From Rhabdornis inornatus (Eukaryota; Chordata; Aves; Passeriformes; Rhabdornithidae): DNA of 64,000 bases. Both the position numbers and the translations under genes were made by a program. The stretch covers positions 1,017,041 through 1,081,040 of the forward strand of contig VWZS01007479.1 in NCBI GenBank assembly GCA_013397075.1. Direction: 5' to 3'. The notes beneath the pieces are model-generated. The model did no database searches. It had not been told where the DNA came from and saw only the letters and a list, made by a program, of their open reading frames with translations. This document shows, piece by piece, positions 26,251 through 38,689 of this stretch (the stretch's first letter is position 1; the number at the start of each line of letters is the position of its first letter).

Positions 26251-29200
26251 GAACTATTTTTTCTCTCTTATAATTCTTTCAAGAATAAATATGTTTGTGG
26301 CTGTTTGGACAACATGAAAGCTGCATTGAGAATTTCTTCTACAGGATTGACTGATCTGGAAGGGTTCTCAGGTTAACATCACCTGCCTTATAAAAATGCT
26401 ATTGGCAGAGTTTCAGATAAGGTTAAAAATCAAAACATCATCACTGATCCACAACACAGCACAAATCTTATGTCTCTTCATAATTTATATCAGTGTAATT
26501 GAAACTAGTGCCCTTTATGAATTTGTTTATTAGATGTATGATTAATAATTAGAGAAGTTGTAATACTAGAATTAATGTATAATGTATGTTTTTATAATGT
26601 TACAATTAATGTTATAAGAAAATTGCTTTTGCATAATCACTAAAACAGTAATGTCCTCACTGGCAAAATGCAAAACTTTGTGAGACAGAGAGAGTCAGAT
26701 GCCTGAGACAGGAGATTGATGCTGGTGGGAAGATCTGCTCCATCTCTGCTGAATGGTCCTGAGGAAGGTGAAGCAGAGCACGGATGTTGCACTCGAGTGT
26801 TCTGCAACTGAAAGAGGATAAATGACTAATAGCTGTCTTAAAAGGCCAAACAAAGTATCATAAGCTCCTATAAGCGCCTAAGATGTGTTTCAGCTTTTTT
26901 TTTCCCTATAATTATCTCACTTCTAGGCTAAACTTAACAGGAAACCATCTTGGTTTTGTAAGAAATACTCTTGTTGTTTAAGAATGCAGATATTGCAGAG
27001 ACTCAGAAGGAAGTCTATGTCCATTTGGCCAGCTGTCTCCTAACAAGACATCCACAGACCCTTCATTGTATCCTTAAAACTTAATCCAGACAGACAGTAA
27101 CTTAATGCTAGCTCTTGACACAACTGCACTATATAGAATAAGGTTGAGGCCATCAAAATAATTCTCATTTGAAAGCAAATGCAGCCTGAACCCAAGTTTG
27201 GGAATCTGCTGAGTAAACACTACCAAAGGAGAAATAAACATGTTCTCTTGGCCTGAACTACCATAACTCTCTCAGCTGCAGAAAGAAAATACAGCACAAG
27301 AGAAAGAGGAATGTTTAGATATGACTTACAGGACGGAAATTTTCTGTTCATGTTTAGGAGATCTCACAATATCTGACCACAGCCATGTGTGGTAGCTGAA
27401 GACTACCCCTTACCCAAAAATATGTTCAGGCAGATGGAGAGTGAGATTTCTGGGATTTGACTATCAAGAATAAAACCACAGACCTGGATGAGCTAATGTT
27501 GTTCCAGATGCATTATCTTATAATCTCCATGAAGAGAGAAGGGAATATTGAATCCTACTTTATAGAGGTCTTTCAGCAGGCTTAATCTCCCCACTGCATG
27601 AGATGAAATTGCTGCCTAAAACTGGAGGGGATCTTTGTCTGGGTCCCTACCAGAAGAAAAATCACATCTGAAGGAATAGCAAACAGGGGAATGAATCACA
27701 ATTTTACATTCATGTGCTATGGCACAAAGATCCCTGGGTCCTTCCTCTTCTCTGTATTGTTCAGAAAATGGACCCAGATTGATGGCCTATTATTTCACTT
27801 TTTGTTTATTCTTGTACCAGACCACCTTTGTTCTTTACTCAAATTCCTTTTGTCTTACATCAAACTCTATTTCAGAACCCAGCCCAATGAGAACTCTCCA
27901 AAAGCATTATTGGGACAGTACTTTCAGACAAAATCCTTATTTAAGCACTCTAACCATTAGCAGAGTGGTTATTTTTGAACAAAATTCACTTCAGAAATAC
28001 TTGCAGAATGATTGTGACCCCTTTGAAGCCGCCTTGCTCTCCCTGGGAGGAGTGGCTGTGTTGGGTGTGTGACACTGGGCACTGCAGCAGAGCCCAAACT
28101 GGGACTTTTGTTTGACCCACGGGCTGCTGAGCTCACTGATAAGGTGGCTGCTCTCCAAGGAGACATCCAAACCTCCGGGCAGGTCTCCCAGCAATCACAG
28201 GGTCAGCTTTTTTTGCCACATACGGTGACCATTAGCTGAAAATGTCAGAGACCAAAGGTCACCGCAGTGCCCTGGCAGTATTTATATGTTTGAAAAGTAC
28301 CTGGATGCCCTTGTGTATCCCCGTGTTACTGCTCCTATGTAAAACCAAGGATTCGTCTTTTTAAAGCAAGGTATGTTTTCTTTCTCTTCTACATGTCACA
28401 TACATGCTCTGCCTCCTAAAGAGTTATTTTGTGCTTAAAACAATGTGATGGGGAACAGAATTCCACTCTCAATCAGCTGTAGGGGGAGAAAGCTGTAAAG
28501 CAAAAGATGCTCCTATCATTGTTTCTGCATTGTTAAAAGGTGAAAACGTCAGACAGCAAGGAAAAGAGGGGGGAAAGGAAAAAGAAAAGAGACAGTTTTA
28601 AGGGCTTTTAAAATATCTAATGCTCTGGGATCTAAATTGGCAAGGATCCAAGCAGTGTCTTAAAGGGACAAGCACTTTATTATACTTTCTAATTCTTCCA
28701 AAGTCTGTCCATAGGATATATGAGCTGGCTCTAATATGACTACTCTATTCTCGTCCTCCAGTGGTATACTCTGGTCTCAGCTCATAAATTGAAAGTGGAA
28801 GATCAGTAAATCAGCATGGACTGTTTCAGAGGGACATTGTGAATTTCCACTCAAATCTTCTGGTTTATCTTAAATATTTCATCTTAATGTCACCTTTAGA
28901 AAAAAAAATCTTTCATTCAAGTAAGTTACAACATCCAGTTCTAAACTGATTACACTCCCCCACTGGCCTTCTGCAGAAAGGCTCCCACTGCAGTACAAAT
29001 TCCATGTTGGCAGCTCTCTGCTACAGCTTAGGAAGGAGAAATTCTGGCATGGTAGAGATCCTTAAAATGCTCCCAAGGCCTGTTTTGGTGCACAAATAAG
29101 GTAGAAGGAGGTGCACGATGCTGTAACATTGGCCAAGGCTCATTTCCATTTCTGTGGGGGAGTCCCACGTCCTCTCCATCAGCATGACCAACACACTGGA

Positions 29201-31744
29201 ATTCATTATCATTCACTGGGCCAAACTATTTTTTGTCAGGTCACAAATTTCAGCAGTCTACACAAGGGGAGCTATTTTTTGAGGCAAGAGAGGCTGCAGT
29301 AGTGAGAATGATTAAATAAAGAGAGACACAGATGAATACTCTCAATGAGTCTCTCAGGTACAGCCTGGCTGAATCTCCTTACAATAATAGTAGCAACTTC
29401 CTCCCCTGAGGAGGAGCACTTCCCCAAAAGCTTGAAGAAACACCTAGAAGAGAAAGATTTAACTGAAAGATTGTATCATGAAATGCACTATAAGTGTAAT
29501 TTGCTCCAACCAATGCCAGTTGTACTAGGCAATAAACAATGGACCCTGGAAACACAATTTTTTTCTGTATTCTTTTAAAATAATTGAGGAGTTACCTGAG
29601 AAATATGTGCTGATAAAATTCCTCAGAAAGCTTGGGCTTGTCCTCTTTCTTCCTACCCTGATCTTATTCTTTTTTTTTCTTCTGAATGGAGATAATTTGG
29701 TTTTTCAGGGCTTTAAATGAAGCTGGGAGTTTCCATGACTGCTTATTTATATGGGGCTATACACCACAGTTAATTCACCCTGGCAAGAATGATGTTGAGC
29801 TTTCTTGCCATATGATCTTGTATTTAAGATCCTGTCAGTTTTGAGGACTCTAAATAAACCTTCTTTCAAATATGTAATACCCTTCAGTGATATATGCCTT
29901 TAGGCTCTGAGCCTGGTCCAACCATCAAAACTTAGAATTTTCTATATTTCCCATCACCACAGTCTTCTCATATAAATTAAATTTGCACTCCAAATTCTCT
30001 GGTGAATTTCAAGTTGTTTGCGTCTCATTTGCCATTCTCTTCCATCTAGAAAGAAATAAAATCTACTTGAGTTCCTCCTATAGGACTTCAAAGTTCTTTG
30101 TAAAGTGAAGATTTCCCACCCCAAAAATAAATAACCATAATAGTTTGTGATAATGTCTCTGATGATTTGAATGATGCTCTGATTCTCTATTTCTTCCCTC
30201 TTTTTTTATTAGGGACCTGCACGTGAAATGCTGAAAGAAAATAAAGAAAGGGTGATGTCTCCCTCTGCTTCTTGGTCCAGTGACTTCCTCCCTTTTGTTG
30301 TGGTAACAACAGGAATAAGAAAAACAACAGGCTCCCCAGCACAGAATGGAGATGTTCACAAAGTAAATAGAAATCACTTTTCAACACTGATCCAGTGAGG
30401 TGTTATGGGAAAAGTAGGGCTTGACCAAATCAGCCAACAACCTGTTGCTTGGGGACCTCACCTGGGTCACTAAGAGAAGCACAAATCTCGTGCTTTGAAT
30501 GAGCCTGATGGAGGTTTGGGGCTCTGCCTCCACGTCTGTGCCAAGCTGGTTCCCATTTTAACCACAAGTTCCACTGCAGAGATTTCCTTCTAAATATATC
30601 AAATATATCAAGTAGTCACAGCCTCAAACCAATGCAGGCCTCATTCAGGCTTCTCAGCACTATGAAGAAAAAGGGGGTTAAAGGAGTTGGTAGATCAGAG
30701 GTTTTCTTCTATCCATCCCCTCCCAGCAGCCTCAGCCATCAACACATTTCTCAAGGCACATAAAGGCGGGGTCCTTCCCAGATTTATTTGTTCCTAAGTG
30801 CTCAAAGCCTTGCAGAACTTGTCCTTTCCCTGTATATCCCCATTTGCACTTCTGGATGTGTCACACATGCACACACACCCCTGCTAGAAAACCCAGGAGA
30901 CACACAGCAAAAAGCCTGAGCCAAGGATCCCAGGATGAGCTCCAAACAGGCATCAGGCGATTGGGATACCTGTCACATGCTCCAGCCACGATCAATAGCA
31001 AAGGCAAAAGAGCACCAGCAAGAGCCTTCATCAAATGGAAGCATAACTAAAACAAACAAAGTGTGTGTCAGGTTCAGTTCAAGAGAGGTTCCTGGAAACT
31101 AACTCATAACAGCTAGGGCAGAAATGCCAGCTCTTTGACAGGAATTGTCCCTAACTCTTTAAGTAAAAGTGTTTAGACTTCACAGAACTCAACAAAATTG
31201 CCTTTGAGTGTCAGCAGTGAACACTGTATATTCTTCTAAGACTTCACAGTACAACTGTCAGCTGTCTGTTTTCTTTCTGCTACATGTAGAGTTTATACAG
31301 ACACTCCCAGAGGAGCCTTTAATTGCATGTCATGACAAGTCTCCCAACCTCTTTGCAGCTCTTCCACTTAACACATAGTGTAAACTCACCCAATCTCCCT
31401 TCACTTTCTCCTTCCCAGATTTCTCTCCTGGAGCTCTGTGGAGGCCTGTGTTGAAGCTTCATTATGATGGAGTGGACCCAGTGGAGAACTCTATAAAAAG
31501 CATCCGACCCATTTATCAGGACAGATCTCTTTAGCAAGTCTATATAAACCTCACATGTTGAAGACCCATAACCTGTGACTCAGAGACAAAACTAAAACCT
31601 GAATAACTAAGAGCAAGACTCGGGGCTTTTTTCCAATTTCCTGCTCCAAGAGGACTTTTTTTTATTGTTCAAGGTAGTCACTAGATTTTACTAACGACAG
31701 CACTGGGTGATCCCAGCAGAGAGACAACACCATTATGGAGAGAG

Positions 31745-31890
31745 CTATGCAAACACAGAGACTGTCCCTGCCCCAGAGTTCTTATAATATAAATAGTAAA
31801 GACAGTGGGAGGGAAAAGAGAAGCACAGAGAGGTGAAATGTCTTGCTCAAAGGACACGACAGCTCAGTAGTCACTACAGAGTATCCCCTC
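31745..31890 (-). repeat. L3/MIR-type ancient repeat fossil
   Basis: The plus strand reads 'actgtccctgccccagagtt', 'cttataatataaatag', 'gacagtgggaggga', 'aagcacagagaggtgaaatg' and 'tcttgctcaaaggacacgac'. This is the reverse complement of the well-known old amniote repeat 'gtgtgaccttgggcaagtcacttaacctctctgtg...' together with its 'actgtccctgccccaaagagcttacaatct' extension. The block order and about 75 percent similarity by eye make this one of the clearer fossils in the window. Confidence 0.7.
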
Positions 31891-32199
31891 TCAGGGTGAG
31901 TGTTTTTGTAAGAGGTCTGGCTTTGCATTTGAAAAAAACGTCAAAGCAATTCTCACGGCAAAGATTGTAAAGTCTGGTTACATTTGTAAAGGGACTCTGT
32001 AGAACATCATGCCCCAGTGTGCCATATTATTCCCTTTTTGTGATTCTCAGAACAAATTTCCTCAATTTTCAAGTCTAAAGAGACTTTTTTTCACTGCTTC
32101 TGCCTCAAACCAGTATCCAAAAATTAAGGTGTGATAGTGAAACATTTATATTTAAAGCACTGTATGTTTTCACCAAATTCCTCCCCCACCCATTATGGC
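31891..32199. other. Non-coding spacer, nothing recognised
   Basis: AT-rich unique-looking DNA between two repeat fossils. No gene or site is supported. Confidence 0.55.
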
Positions 32200-32405
32200 C
32201 ATGGTTTAACTGCACATTTAAACACATGTTTAACCACACAAGTAGCACTACACACATCAGTGGAACTACCTGCACTTAAAATTAAGCACTTGTTTAAGGG
32301 CAAGATATAGAGAGACACATAGTGGGACTTTAAAAACCCCTTGAGCATTCAGTGGGAGTTAGGTGCTTAATGCGCTTAAGAGACATTTGAAAATCCCACT
32401 GAGAT
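32200..32405. repeat. Compound ancient sauropsid repeat fossil
   Basis: The first part has 'agtggaactacctgcactta' plus 'aaattaagcacttgttta', like the old repeat 'aatgggactactcatgtgcttaaagttaagcatgtgctta'. The second part has 'cagtgggagttaggtgctta' and 'gacatttgaaaatcccactg', like the 'gggagttaggtgcctaaatacctttgaaaatcccactg' repeat. Both are widespread in reptile and bird DNA. They may be parts of one element or two nested fossils. The family assignment is from memory. Confidence 0.6.
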
Positions 32406-34379
32406 GGTGTATCTGCAGCTGAATGCCTCTGGAAATCTGTCAGTGATGCTCAGACTGATACAGTGATTGATTGCAGTGACAATTACACCTCTAATGAAGT
32501 CCTGATTACACAGAGAATTTACAACAGATATGTCTAAAATTGGTGCAAGGATCGGCTCCTTTTTCTGAAGCACCACTTAGAGCTCGATCCAAAATAGCTC
32601 TTGGGTGATGTGTGATTCTGTGAGCGACACGAGCAGCCACTCTCAGAGGGCTCACAGGGCCAGCCAGCCAGCTTGTGCTTCATTTACGTTATTATTGGCC
32701 AGACTTCTTCTAACCAGGCATTTTTCACCCTATTTAGTGAACGAAGACCTCAGTCCTCTCCTCCCTATCCTACCTCACCAAATCCTGCAGCAGAGGAATC
32801 TCCACACTCCCTCTTGCTAGCTGAACCTGGACTTATCCCTAAAAGAGGACCCAAAACACCCAGAGTCTGCAGCTCTGACAAAATCAGCACTCACCCAGAA
32901 ACACATCCAAATGCCTGGGGACACTCAGAAGCTGAACAAACCCCTCTAATGAAGTGATATAATTTTTCTAAGCTAATGAGAAGAAGATGACCTGAGCCCA
33001 CAGGTATGAACCCTAATGGACAACAAGCCAAGGAGATAAGCCCCTGCTTTCCACACAAGCTGACAGAGGTCATGCTGGCCAGAGTTTGAATCTTTCTGGC
33101 AAGCAGCTCACTGCAGCTCTACACCTGGCTGGGTTTAATTTGTTATTTATGTCAGCTTTGCATATTTGTAAAGTTCAAGGGTTTATTGCCCTGGCCTGAC
33201 CTTGCCAAGTCAGAGCTCACATGTGGTTCTCTAGTAGCAATTTCTTTCTAATAAACTTTACTTGAAAGAACATGTGTGATAGATTTTGTTGATGATTAAA
33301 AAGAATGGGGCTATGTTCATTGTTAGCCAAGCTGGTTTTGAAGTTTTGTTGGAAGTCACCTCTGTGCTCATTTTTTAAAAAAATGTCCCCTTCCCCCTCA
33401 CCCTGTTATTTTACTGCACACCCTAATTATGTTTCATGTTGAAGCATGTAGAATTGTTTGTGTCTATACAGTAAAGACAATCCCCCCATGTGCTTATTAA
33501 GATCATTAAATTAAAGACTATTGTTCAGAATTGGTCTTTAATCAGAGTATGTACAAGCACCAAAACCCTGGGCACACACAGGAGCAGGAAAGTGCAAGTC
33601 TCTGATGTACAAACACGTAAAAAGCAACTAATACCTGGCATATTCTCTGCCAGACCCAAAGATTGTTGCTTCTTATTTGCTTTGTTTTCCCCTATTAGCA
33701 AAGGACACAAATATTTTCTGTCCCTATAGGCTGTGTCACAGGGTATGATCCTTTCTCCATAGGAAGCAGCACAAAATTCCCTTCGCTTTCAAAGGGCTGA
33801 GAAACCTTTTCCCTTATGCTCAGGTACAAATATGCCAGTGATTCCCCAGGAAGTGGAATTTCTAAAACCTGATATTTGACTTTCTGCAGGGTAGGTGCTT
33901 ATGTGGCTAAAAGCATGGTTGTGCCTGTGTTGTTTTACCCCAGTGCTCCACCGTGAGCAGCTGGGTACCACAAAAGCTCCAGCACTGGAGGGATTTTGGG
34001 AACTGGATAAACTGCAGGCCTTGTGCTTCTGCCCACAGACCTATGTTTAATCCAGAGCTGCCCATCCTTCTGCCAAGGGTGGTTAACATTGTCCAAGTTT
34101 AAGTGTTATTATTGGTAGATTGACAGAAAACACGATTGCATAAATCTCATTTTCTTATAAAACCCGGCTGAAAGTGTTCCAACATTGCTAGTACATCCCA
34201 AAATCCCTACTTCTGCTACTTTATTTCCCACAGCTTGTTATGTTTTCAGCTCAGGACCTAATTCTGGACACAGAGCACTGAAAGAAGTTTTCATCTATGT
34301 ATGACAGCAAATTAACATGTGCTTTTGTGATTCCTGGAAGAGCACATATGTACAAGTACTTCCCTGAATCAACAGTTTT
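32406..34379. other. Non-coding stretch, no gene recognised
   Basis: The part at 33110-33360 has enhancer-like words ('gtttaatttgttatttatg', 'gttgatgattaaaaag'). Frames at 32605-32957 (71 and 94 codons, two phases) show no family signature. There is no repeat beyond short runs. Confidence 0.5.
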
Positions 34380-34490
34380 GATTGTAAATAATTTGAGGCG
34401 GGATTGTCATTTATTAAATGTGTGTACAGTGACCTGCCTGAGATCCTCAACACTACTGTAAAATGACTAAATAAGTAAATAATAGTGACA
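34380..34490 (+). repeat. Ancient CR1/L3-superfamily tail fossil
   Basis: The words 'gattgtaaataatttgaggc', 'gggattgtcatttatta', 'tgtgtacagtgacctgcctg' and a final 'actaaataagtaaataatag' follow the layout of the common reptile repeat tail: 'gattgtaagctctttggggcagggactgtc...', then 'tgtacagcgcctagcaca...' and '(aata)n'. Its 3' (AAATA)-like run is in the expected place. The copy is diverged and inactive. Confidence 0.6.
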
Positions 34491-35499
34491 TCCATGCTCT
34501 GACAGCAGCTGTGAGACTTTCCATTAAATTAAGAGCTCAAGAGGCAATTGCAACTAATAGTCAAAGCAGGGACCAGGAAACTAAATTTCTGGTTGTCACT
34601 CATGAAGTAGGGTCAGGATGCCTAAAGTATCAGTTCCTTGCTCCATCTGTGAACAGGACACTGGATTAAGAAATTGTCAGCTTGGCATAAGCCTTTCCTT
34701 TCTTTGCTAAGTGGCAAAAGACACCAGTTTGAATTATGCTTAGCGTGGGCTGGCTGGAAAAAGCTGCAGGGCAATCAGCAATGATCAGTCCTCTGCCAAC
34801 TGATTATAACAGCTCAGCCTGCAAGTCCTGTCTGAGATTTGTTTTCCCACTGCCTGTAAAACAAATCTTGAGTCTTATTGCTTGTCTTCCTTTTTGTATG
34901 GGGTGATTTTCAGAAGACCCAGGCAATTTTAGCATACCATGACACACGTTTATCTGTAAATACATAAAAACTTCAATTTTTTCTCTTTCTCCTTCCTTTA
35001 GCTTTTCTCTTCCTTTGACACCACTCCTATCTCTAAGTCTGTACACAGTCTTATCATCATATTCACTGTCCTTACCTTTCTTATCTCTTTTTTCCATCAA
35101 ATTCTTCCCCCCTGAAAATTTCACATCTTTTTAGCTTTAAGTATACTTTCCTGGTTCAACTAACACCGCGCATTTTTATTCAGATAATATCTGTTTCTCC
35201 TCTTACAAAACTTGTTTATAGTGTTCTCACTTAAAATGCAAAAGATAGTTTGGCAAGAGCACATTTTTGCAGGGAATAACAAAATTAAGGAGATCCAAAG
35301 CCAAATCCAAAACCGCATGTAGGCAAAGAGGTACAACCAAGAGTACAGCAAAACTGGAGTTTCCAAAACAAACTGGAAAAGTTTCATCAAAGTCCCAGCC
35401 CTTGTTCTTAATTGGACACCCTGGTGTTTGAAGGGGCTTGGTGGAAAATAAAACAAATGTGCCTATTGTTCTTAGAATAAGTATTACAATAATAATCAT
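34491..35499. other. Non-coding stretch with pyrimidine-rich part
   Basis: 34970-35110 is T/C-rich ('ttctctttctccttccttt'), and the 106-codon minus-strand frame over it is K/R/E-rich simple sequence. Frames at 35160-35499 (98 and 90 codons, minus strand) are hydrophobic and unrecognised. Confidence 0.5.
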
Positions 35500-35650
35500 T
35501 CTTTAAGCATCAGTAGTGCCTTTCATCTAAGGACCATAAAGCACAGTGCCAACATGAATGAAAAGCCTCTCGGTGTTCCTATAAACAACATAGGCATTTT
35601 AGACCCCTTTTTAACAGAGGAGTGAGGCCCAGGTAAGATAATAGCAATTT
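35500..35650 (-). repeat. L3/MIR3-type ancient repeat fossil
   Basis: 'gcctttcatctaaggacc', 'ataaagcacagtgccaacat', 'ggtgttcctataaaca' and 'ttttaacagaggagtgaggc' run in the order 'tttcatctaaggatctcaaagcgctttacaaacatt...ccccattttacagatggggaaactgaggc' of the L3/MIR3 reverse strand. It is diverged, with the 3' half cut short. Confidence 0.6.
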
Positions 35651-36160
35651 TGTTTTAACATTTGCTGTTGGTTACTTAATGCTATGTATGTTTAGGCCCT
35701 GCAGTATTACTTGATTTTCACAAGGGATAAACATCCCAGGTTTCAATGGCTCTTAGCATGCAGTCACTCTCAAACTCAAGTCTTGCTTTAGTTGCTTTTA
35801 AAGTACCTGCTTATATCCTGCTGTCTGCAGATCTCTGCCAGAATCAGACCACACTTTTGTGCAAGGGCTGGAGGAATTTAAGGCTCCTACACCCTTCATC
35901 TGCCCATGATTTTCATAGTATAGCTAATGTCCTGTGAAGACCTAGGCAGAGTCTTCTCTTTCAGCATGAGCAATTCCATTCAATACCATACTGAACACAG
36001 TGAATACAGTTGATTCAGCAGGCTGAGATTTGTACAGGATTGGGTCTCACATATTTCCTTTCTAGTCTTTAGAAGCTCTCAGATGGCTTCACATACTCAG
36101 CCAAGGGTTTAAAATATGAAATGTAGCTAAATCCCCACAAACCCTTGCTTTATCAACCTT
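35651..36160. other. Non-coding spacer, nothing recognised
   Basis: AT-rich, unique-looking DNA. The 63-codon frame at 35746-35937 is not recognisable. Confidence 0.55.
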
Positions 36161-36169
36161 TGCTATCTC

Positions 36170-36600
36170 TTCAGTGATTGGTTAAGAAATTTGTAAGCAA
36201 CATTTCCCAGGCATTGGCTTAATCAGAAGCTTTCAGCCTCACTTCCAGCCAATCCAAGTGCTAAACACAACACTGACCAATTTATTTTTTAACAAGGTTC
36301 TCTACTATTGAAACCAGTATGAAGTGCAATTATGGGCTTAACATTCAACTGTTAAATTATCCTCCCAACATCTTTCCAGGCCACTCTCTTAGCTCTTCAG
36401 AAGAATATTTTATTGGAAAGGGTAAATGTATAAAAATCTACTGTTAAAACACTCAACAAATCTCCCCTGTCAGGCCAGTAAACTGTAGTCCACCCACTCT
36501 GATCTGAAATTGCTGTTTCTCTGCTCCCCCTTCCCCACCTCCCTTTTCTTTGTTTAAAATATGCTGACCACACAGTGACCTCTCGTAACCCATTGGTCGA
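36170..36600. promoter_or_regulatory. Cluster of five CCAAT boxes
   Basis: ATTGG/CCAAT cores lie at 36177-36181 (minus), 36213-36217 (minus), 36249-36253 (plus), 36277-36281 (plus) and 36592-36596 (minus). Most have good NF-Y flanks: AACCAATCAC, AGCCAATGCC, AGCCAATCCA and GACCAATGGG. The first three are exactly 36 bp apart and the fourth follows after 28 bp. NF-Y sites spaced by about three helical turns are typical of active promoters, enhancers and some LTRs. There is no open coding frame nearby. The motifs are seen directly; binding and function are inferred. Confidence 0.4.
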
Positions 36601-36619
36601 AAATTACAACCAGCCACAC

Positions 36620-37240
36620 AAACAAGCAGCTCGAGGTCAGAAAGAGCAGGGTCTGCTAAAAGTTAGTAATCATACATTAATTCCCTGACATAATTAATCA
36701 AAATGAACCACCGTTATCTTGCGCGGAACCTTTAACCTATTACAAAGGGGTCAATTTGCAAACCACTTGAGCATGGGAGTTTGGTACAAATAGCATACTC
36801 CCTTCATCTGGGATGCCCTAAGTAGGCAAAAATGCCTTTGAAGTCCCAAATCTACTAGATTTAGATATAATTTCATCAATCAAGTTAAAAGGCTGCCTTC
36901 TCTCCAAAAAGGATTTCATGTAGATCTGTCATCTAGCTCTGTTCAGTGGGTGACTGAAAATCCATTTGTTAGGCTCTTTTTGTCAGGATGGAGTAGGCTG
37001 CAGTTGGCTCTACATGTCAAAATAGCTGAAAGTTTATCAAATTGAAGGCTAAGAGGCATGATTTGTGTTAGAACCTGCGCTGTTCTGGTGAAGGAAGCAG
37101 TAAATCTCAGCTTTGTTATGCCAATCAGCTCCAATTCTGGAACTTAATTGTGTTTTCATTTGATATGACTATAATTACATCTATATAGTGCATGCAGCTA
37201 TTCACAGGGAATCAGAAACAGCACTTCACACATTTGTACA
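36620..37240. promoter_or_regulatory. Candidate conserved non-coding element, homeodomain/GATA rich
   Basis: Words include 'gttagtaatcatacatt', TAATTA at 36691-36696, 'ccgttatcttgcgcgg' (GATA word with retained CpGs), 'aaggggtcaatttgca', 'agatataatttcatcaatc', 'cttaattgtgttttcatttg' and 'ctataattacatc'. There is no simple repeat or transposon signature across about 600 bases. The minus-strand 63-codon frame at 36943-37134 is unrecognised. This texture suggests constraint at the DNA level, but conservation could not be checked. Confidence 0.35.
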
Positions 37241-37339
37241 ACTACCAAGACCATGCTGCCTTATGATCCCTTATGCTCTCGCCCAAGCAAAGTCCCTGTG
37301 AAATAGCAGGATCTCCATCTTGGTTAAGCCCCCGAGAAA

Positions 37340-37470
37340 CTTAACCCTGATCTTTCAAGGGATTTTAGTGCTCAGTTCCTTTTCAGATCTTAAATTCCTG
37401 CTGAAATCAGCATGAATCAGGCATCTTGTCAGGAATCAGTAGACTAAATACTTTTAGGCTTTGGGTTTAA
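37340..37470. repeat. Ancient sauropsid interspersed repeat fossil (TAGGTGCC type)
   Basis: 'ctttcaagggattttagtgc', 'tcagttccttttcagatctt', 'ctgctgaaatcagcatgaat' and 'caggcatct' loosely follow the 'tttcaaagggctttaggtgcctaactccattgaaatcaatggaattaggcacct' layout. It is very diverged, but its position directly upstream of a MIR-like block supports the call. Confidence 0.4.
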
Positions 37471-37474
37471 ACAT

Positions 37475-37575
37475 CATGTCCAAGGTCACACAGGAGGATC
37501 TTGCAGCAGAGAGGGGAGCAGAATCCAGGTCTCTGAAGTCCACTGAATCAAACTCCCTCCATCAGCTTTAAGATC
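37475..37575 (-). repeat. MIR/L3-type ancient repeat fossil
   Basis: 'gtccaaggtcacacaggagg', 'atcttgcagcagagagggga', 'gcagaatccaggtctctgaa' and 'gtccac' match the reverse strand of the MIR/L3 core ('ttgcccaaggtcacacagcnag...ggcagagccgggattgaacccaggtctcctgactcc'). The 'aaggtcacacag' word is exact. Confidence 0.7.
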
Positions 37576-38689
37576 CCTGCAGTCCATGGAGCCTCCCTTG
37601 AGTGTTTTCTAATCCACTTTCAAATGCACCAAAACAAACACTCATCCGTATGTATATCTAATGTATTTATTTATTGCATGCAAGAATGGATGAGCTGTAG
37701 AGTTTTAGAAGAATATCATCTTATCAGTGATACCATATGTCACACAGGTGAACCTCAAGGGGTTTACTATGTTACCAAAACCCCAAAATAGAATTAATTT
37801 TAAGCCATTCACTGAATCTCATTTTCTGTGCCATATAATATATGAGCACAACAAAGGTGTCAAATATATTTTAAATTACTTTATATAAGTATTAGTGCAA
37901 CAACCGCATTTGGAAAGTATCACACCTACTTAAAAAGTTTCTGGGAAATGTAAAACAAAGTCATTGTTAAGGTCAGCGTTTTAGCAGAGGTCACTTGAAC
38001 TACAATTCCCAATATGCACATGGAGTTGACATGTCTGGCTTTTAAAACAAAATCACGATTCATCATCTGAATGTCAGATCTGTGGCTTATGAGTTCCTGG
38101 TGTCTGAATGATTATGACACTTATAAAGTATATTTTATTATTACAGCCCACTCATTGCCACTCTCCATATGTGAAGTGATGGATATTTTAAATGTAATTC
38201 TACTTATTTATATTTATATCTTACTAGTGACAGGTAAAAAGCATCAACAAATCACTGCAATTTTTAACTAGTCAAAGACAAGATTTATTTTTAGTATAGT
38301 TAGCATGCACACTGTGGTTATTAGGAAGAATGATTCCCACTCAGAGAATCATTGTTTAGTCATGTTTAATTAAAATAAACAATAAAAAAATAAAAAAGCA
38401 ACCTTAAAACATTCAGAAATGTCACAGAAAGGTAAAAGGGATAATGATAGAGACACATAGCAAAATAAGTCTTTGTGTGCAAACAAGGGGCTCACCTCTC
38501 TGCCTTGGCTGCTGCAGAGGCTGGGCTGATGTGGTGGTGTCCAGCCAGGAGCCAGGAACTGCCAAGGACAGCAAGGATTTCCAGTGACCACTGGAAATTA
38601 AGAGGGTAAAATTGTCTGTAACAAGAAGACATGAGATTGCCTGCAACAAACTGCTTTTTCAGGTTGCTGCCTTTTCCAGTATCTGGACA
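37576..38689. other. Non-coding, AT-rich stretch
   Basis: No gene is recognised. 37640-38250 is AT-rich with scattered homeodomain words. 38340-38400 is A-rich. Nothing is assignable. Confidence 0.5.

Larger units (their letters stand above)
24616..31744. other. Non-coding, AT-rich stretch, no gene recognised
   Basis: The 108-codon frame at 24716-25042 holds a CxC...GxxC cluster that misses the EGF spacing and is rejected as coding. A13 is at 25068-25080, an AT palindromic duplication at 26139-26174, A16 at 26235-26250, and strongly AT-rich DNA at 26510-26640. The part at 28205-28350 contains 'ggtgaccattagctgaaaat' and 'caaaggtcaccgcag' (a nuclear-receptor-like AGGTCA half-site) and could be conserved. 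28555-28600 is purine-rich. I see no exon, RNA gene or mobile element. Confidence 0.5.
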
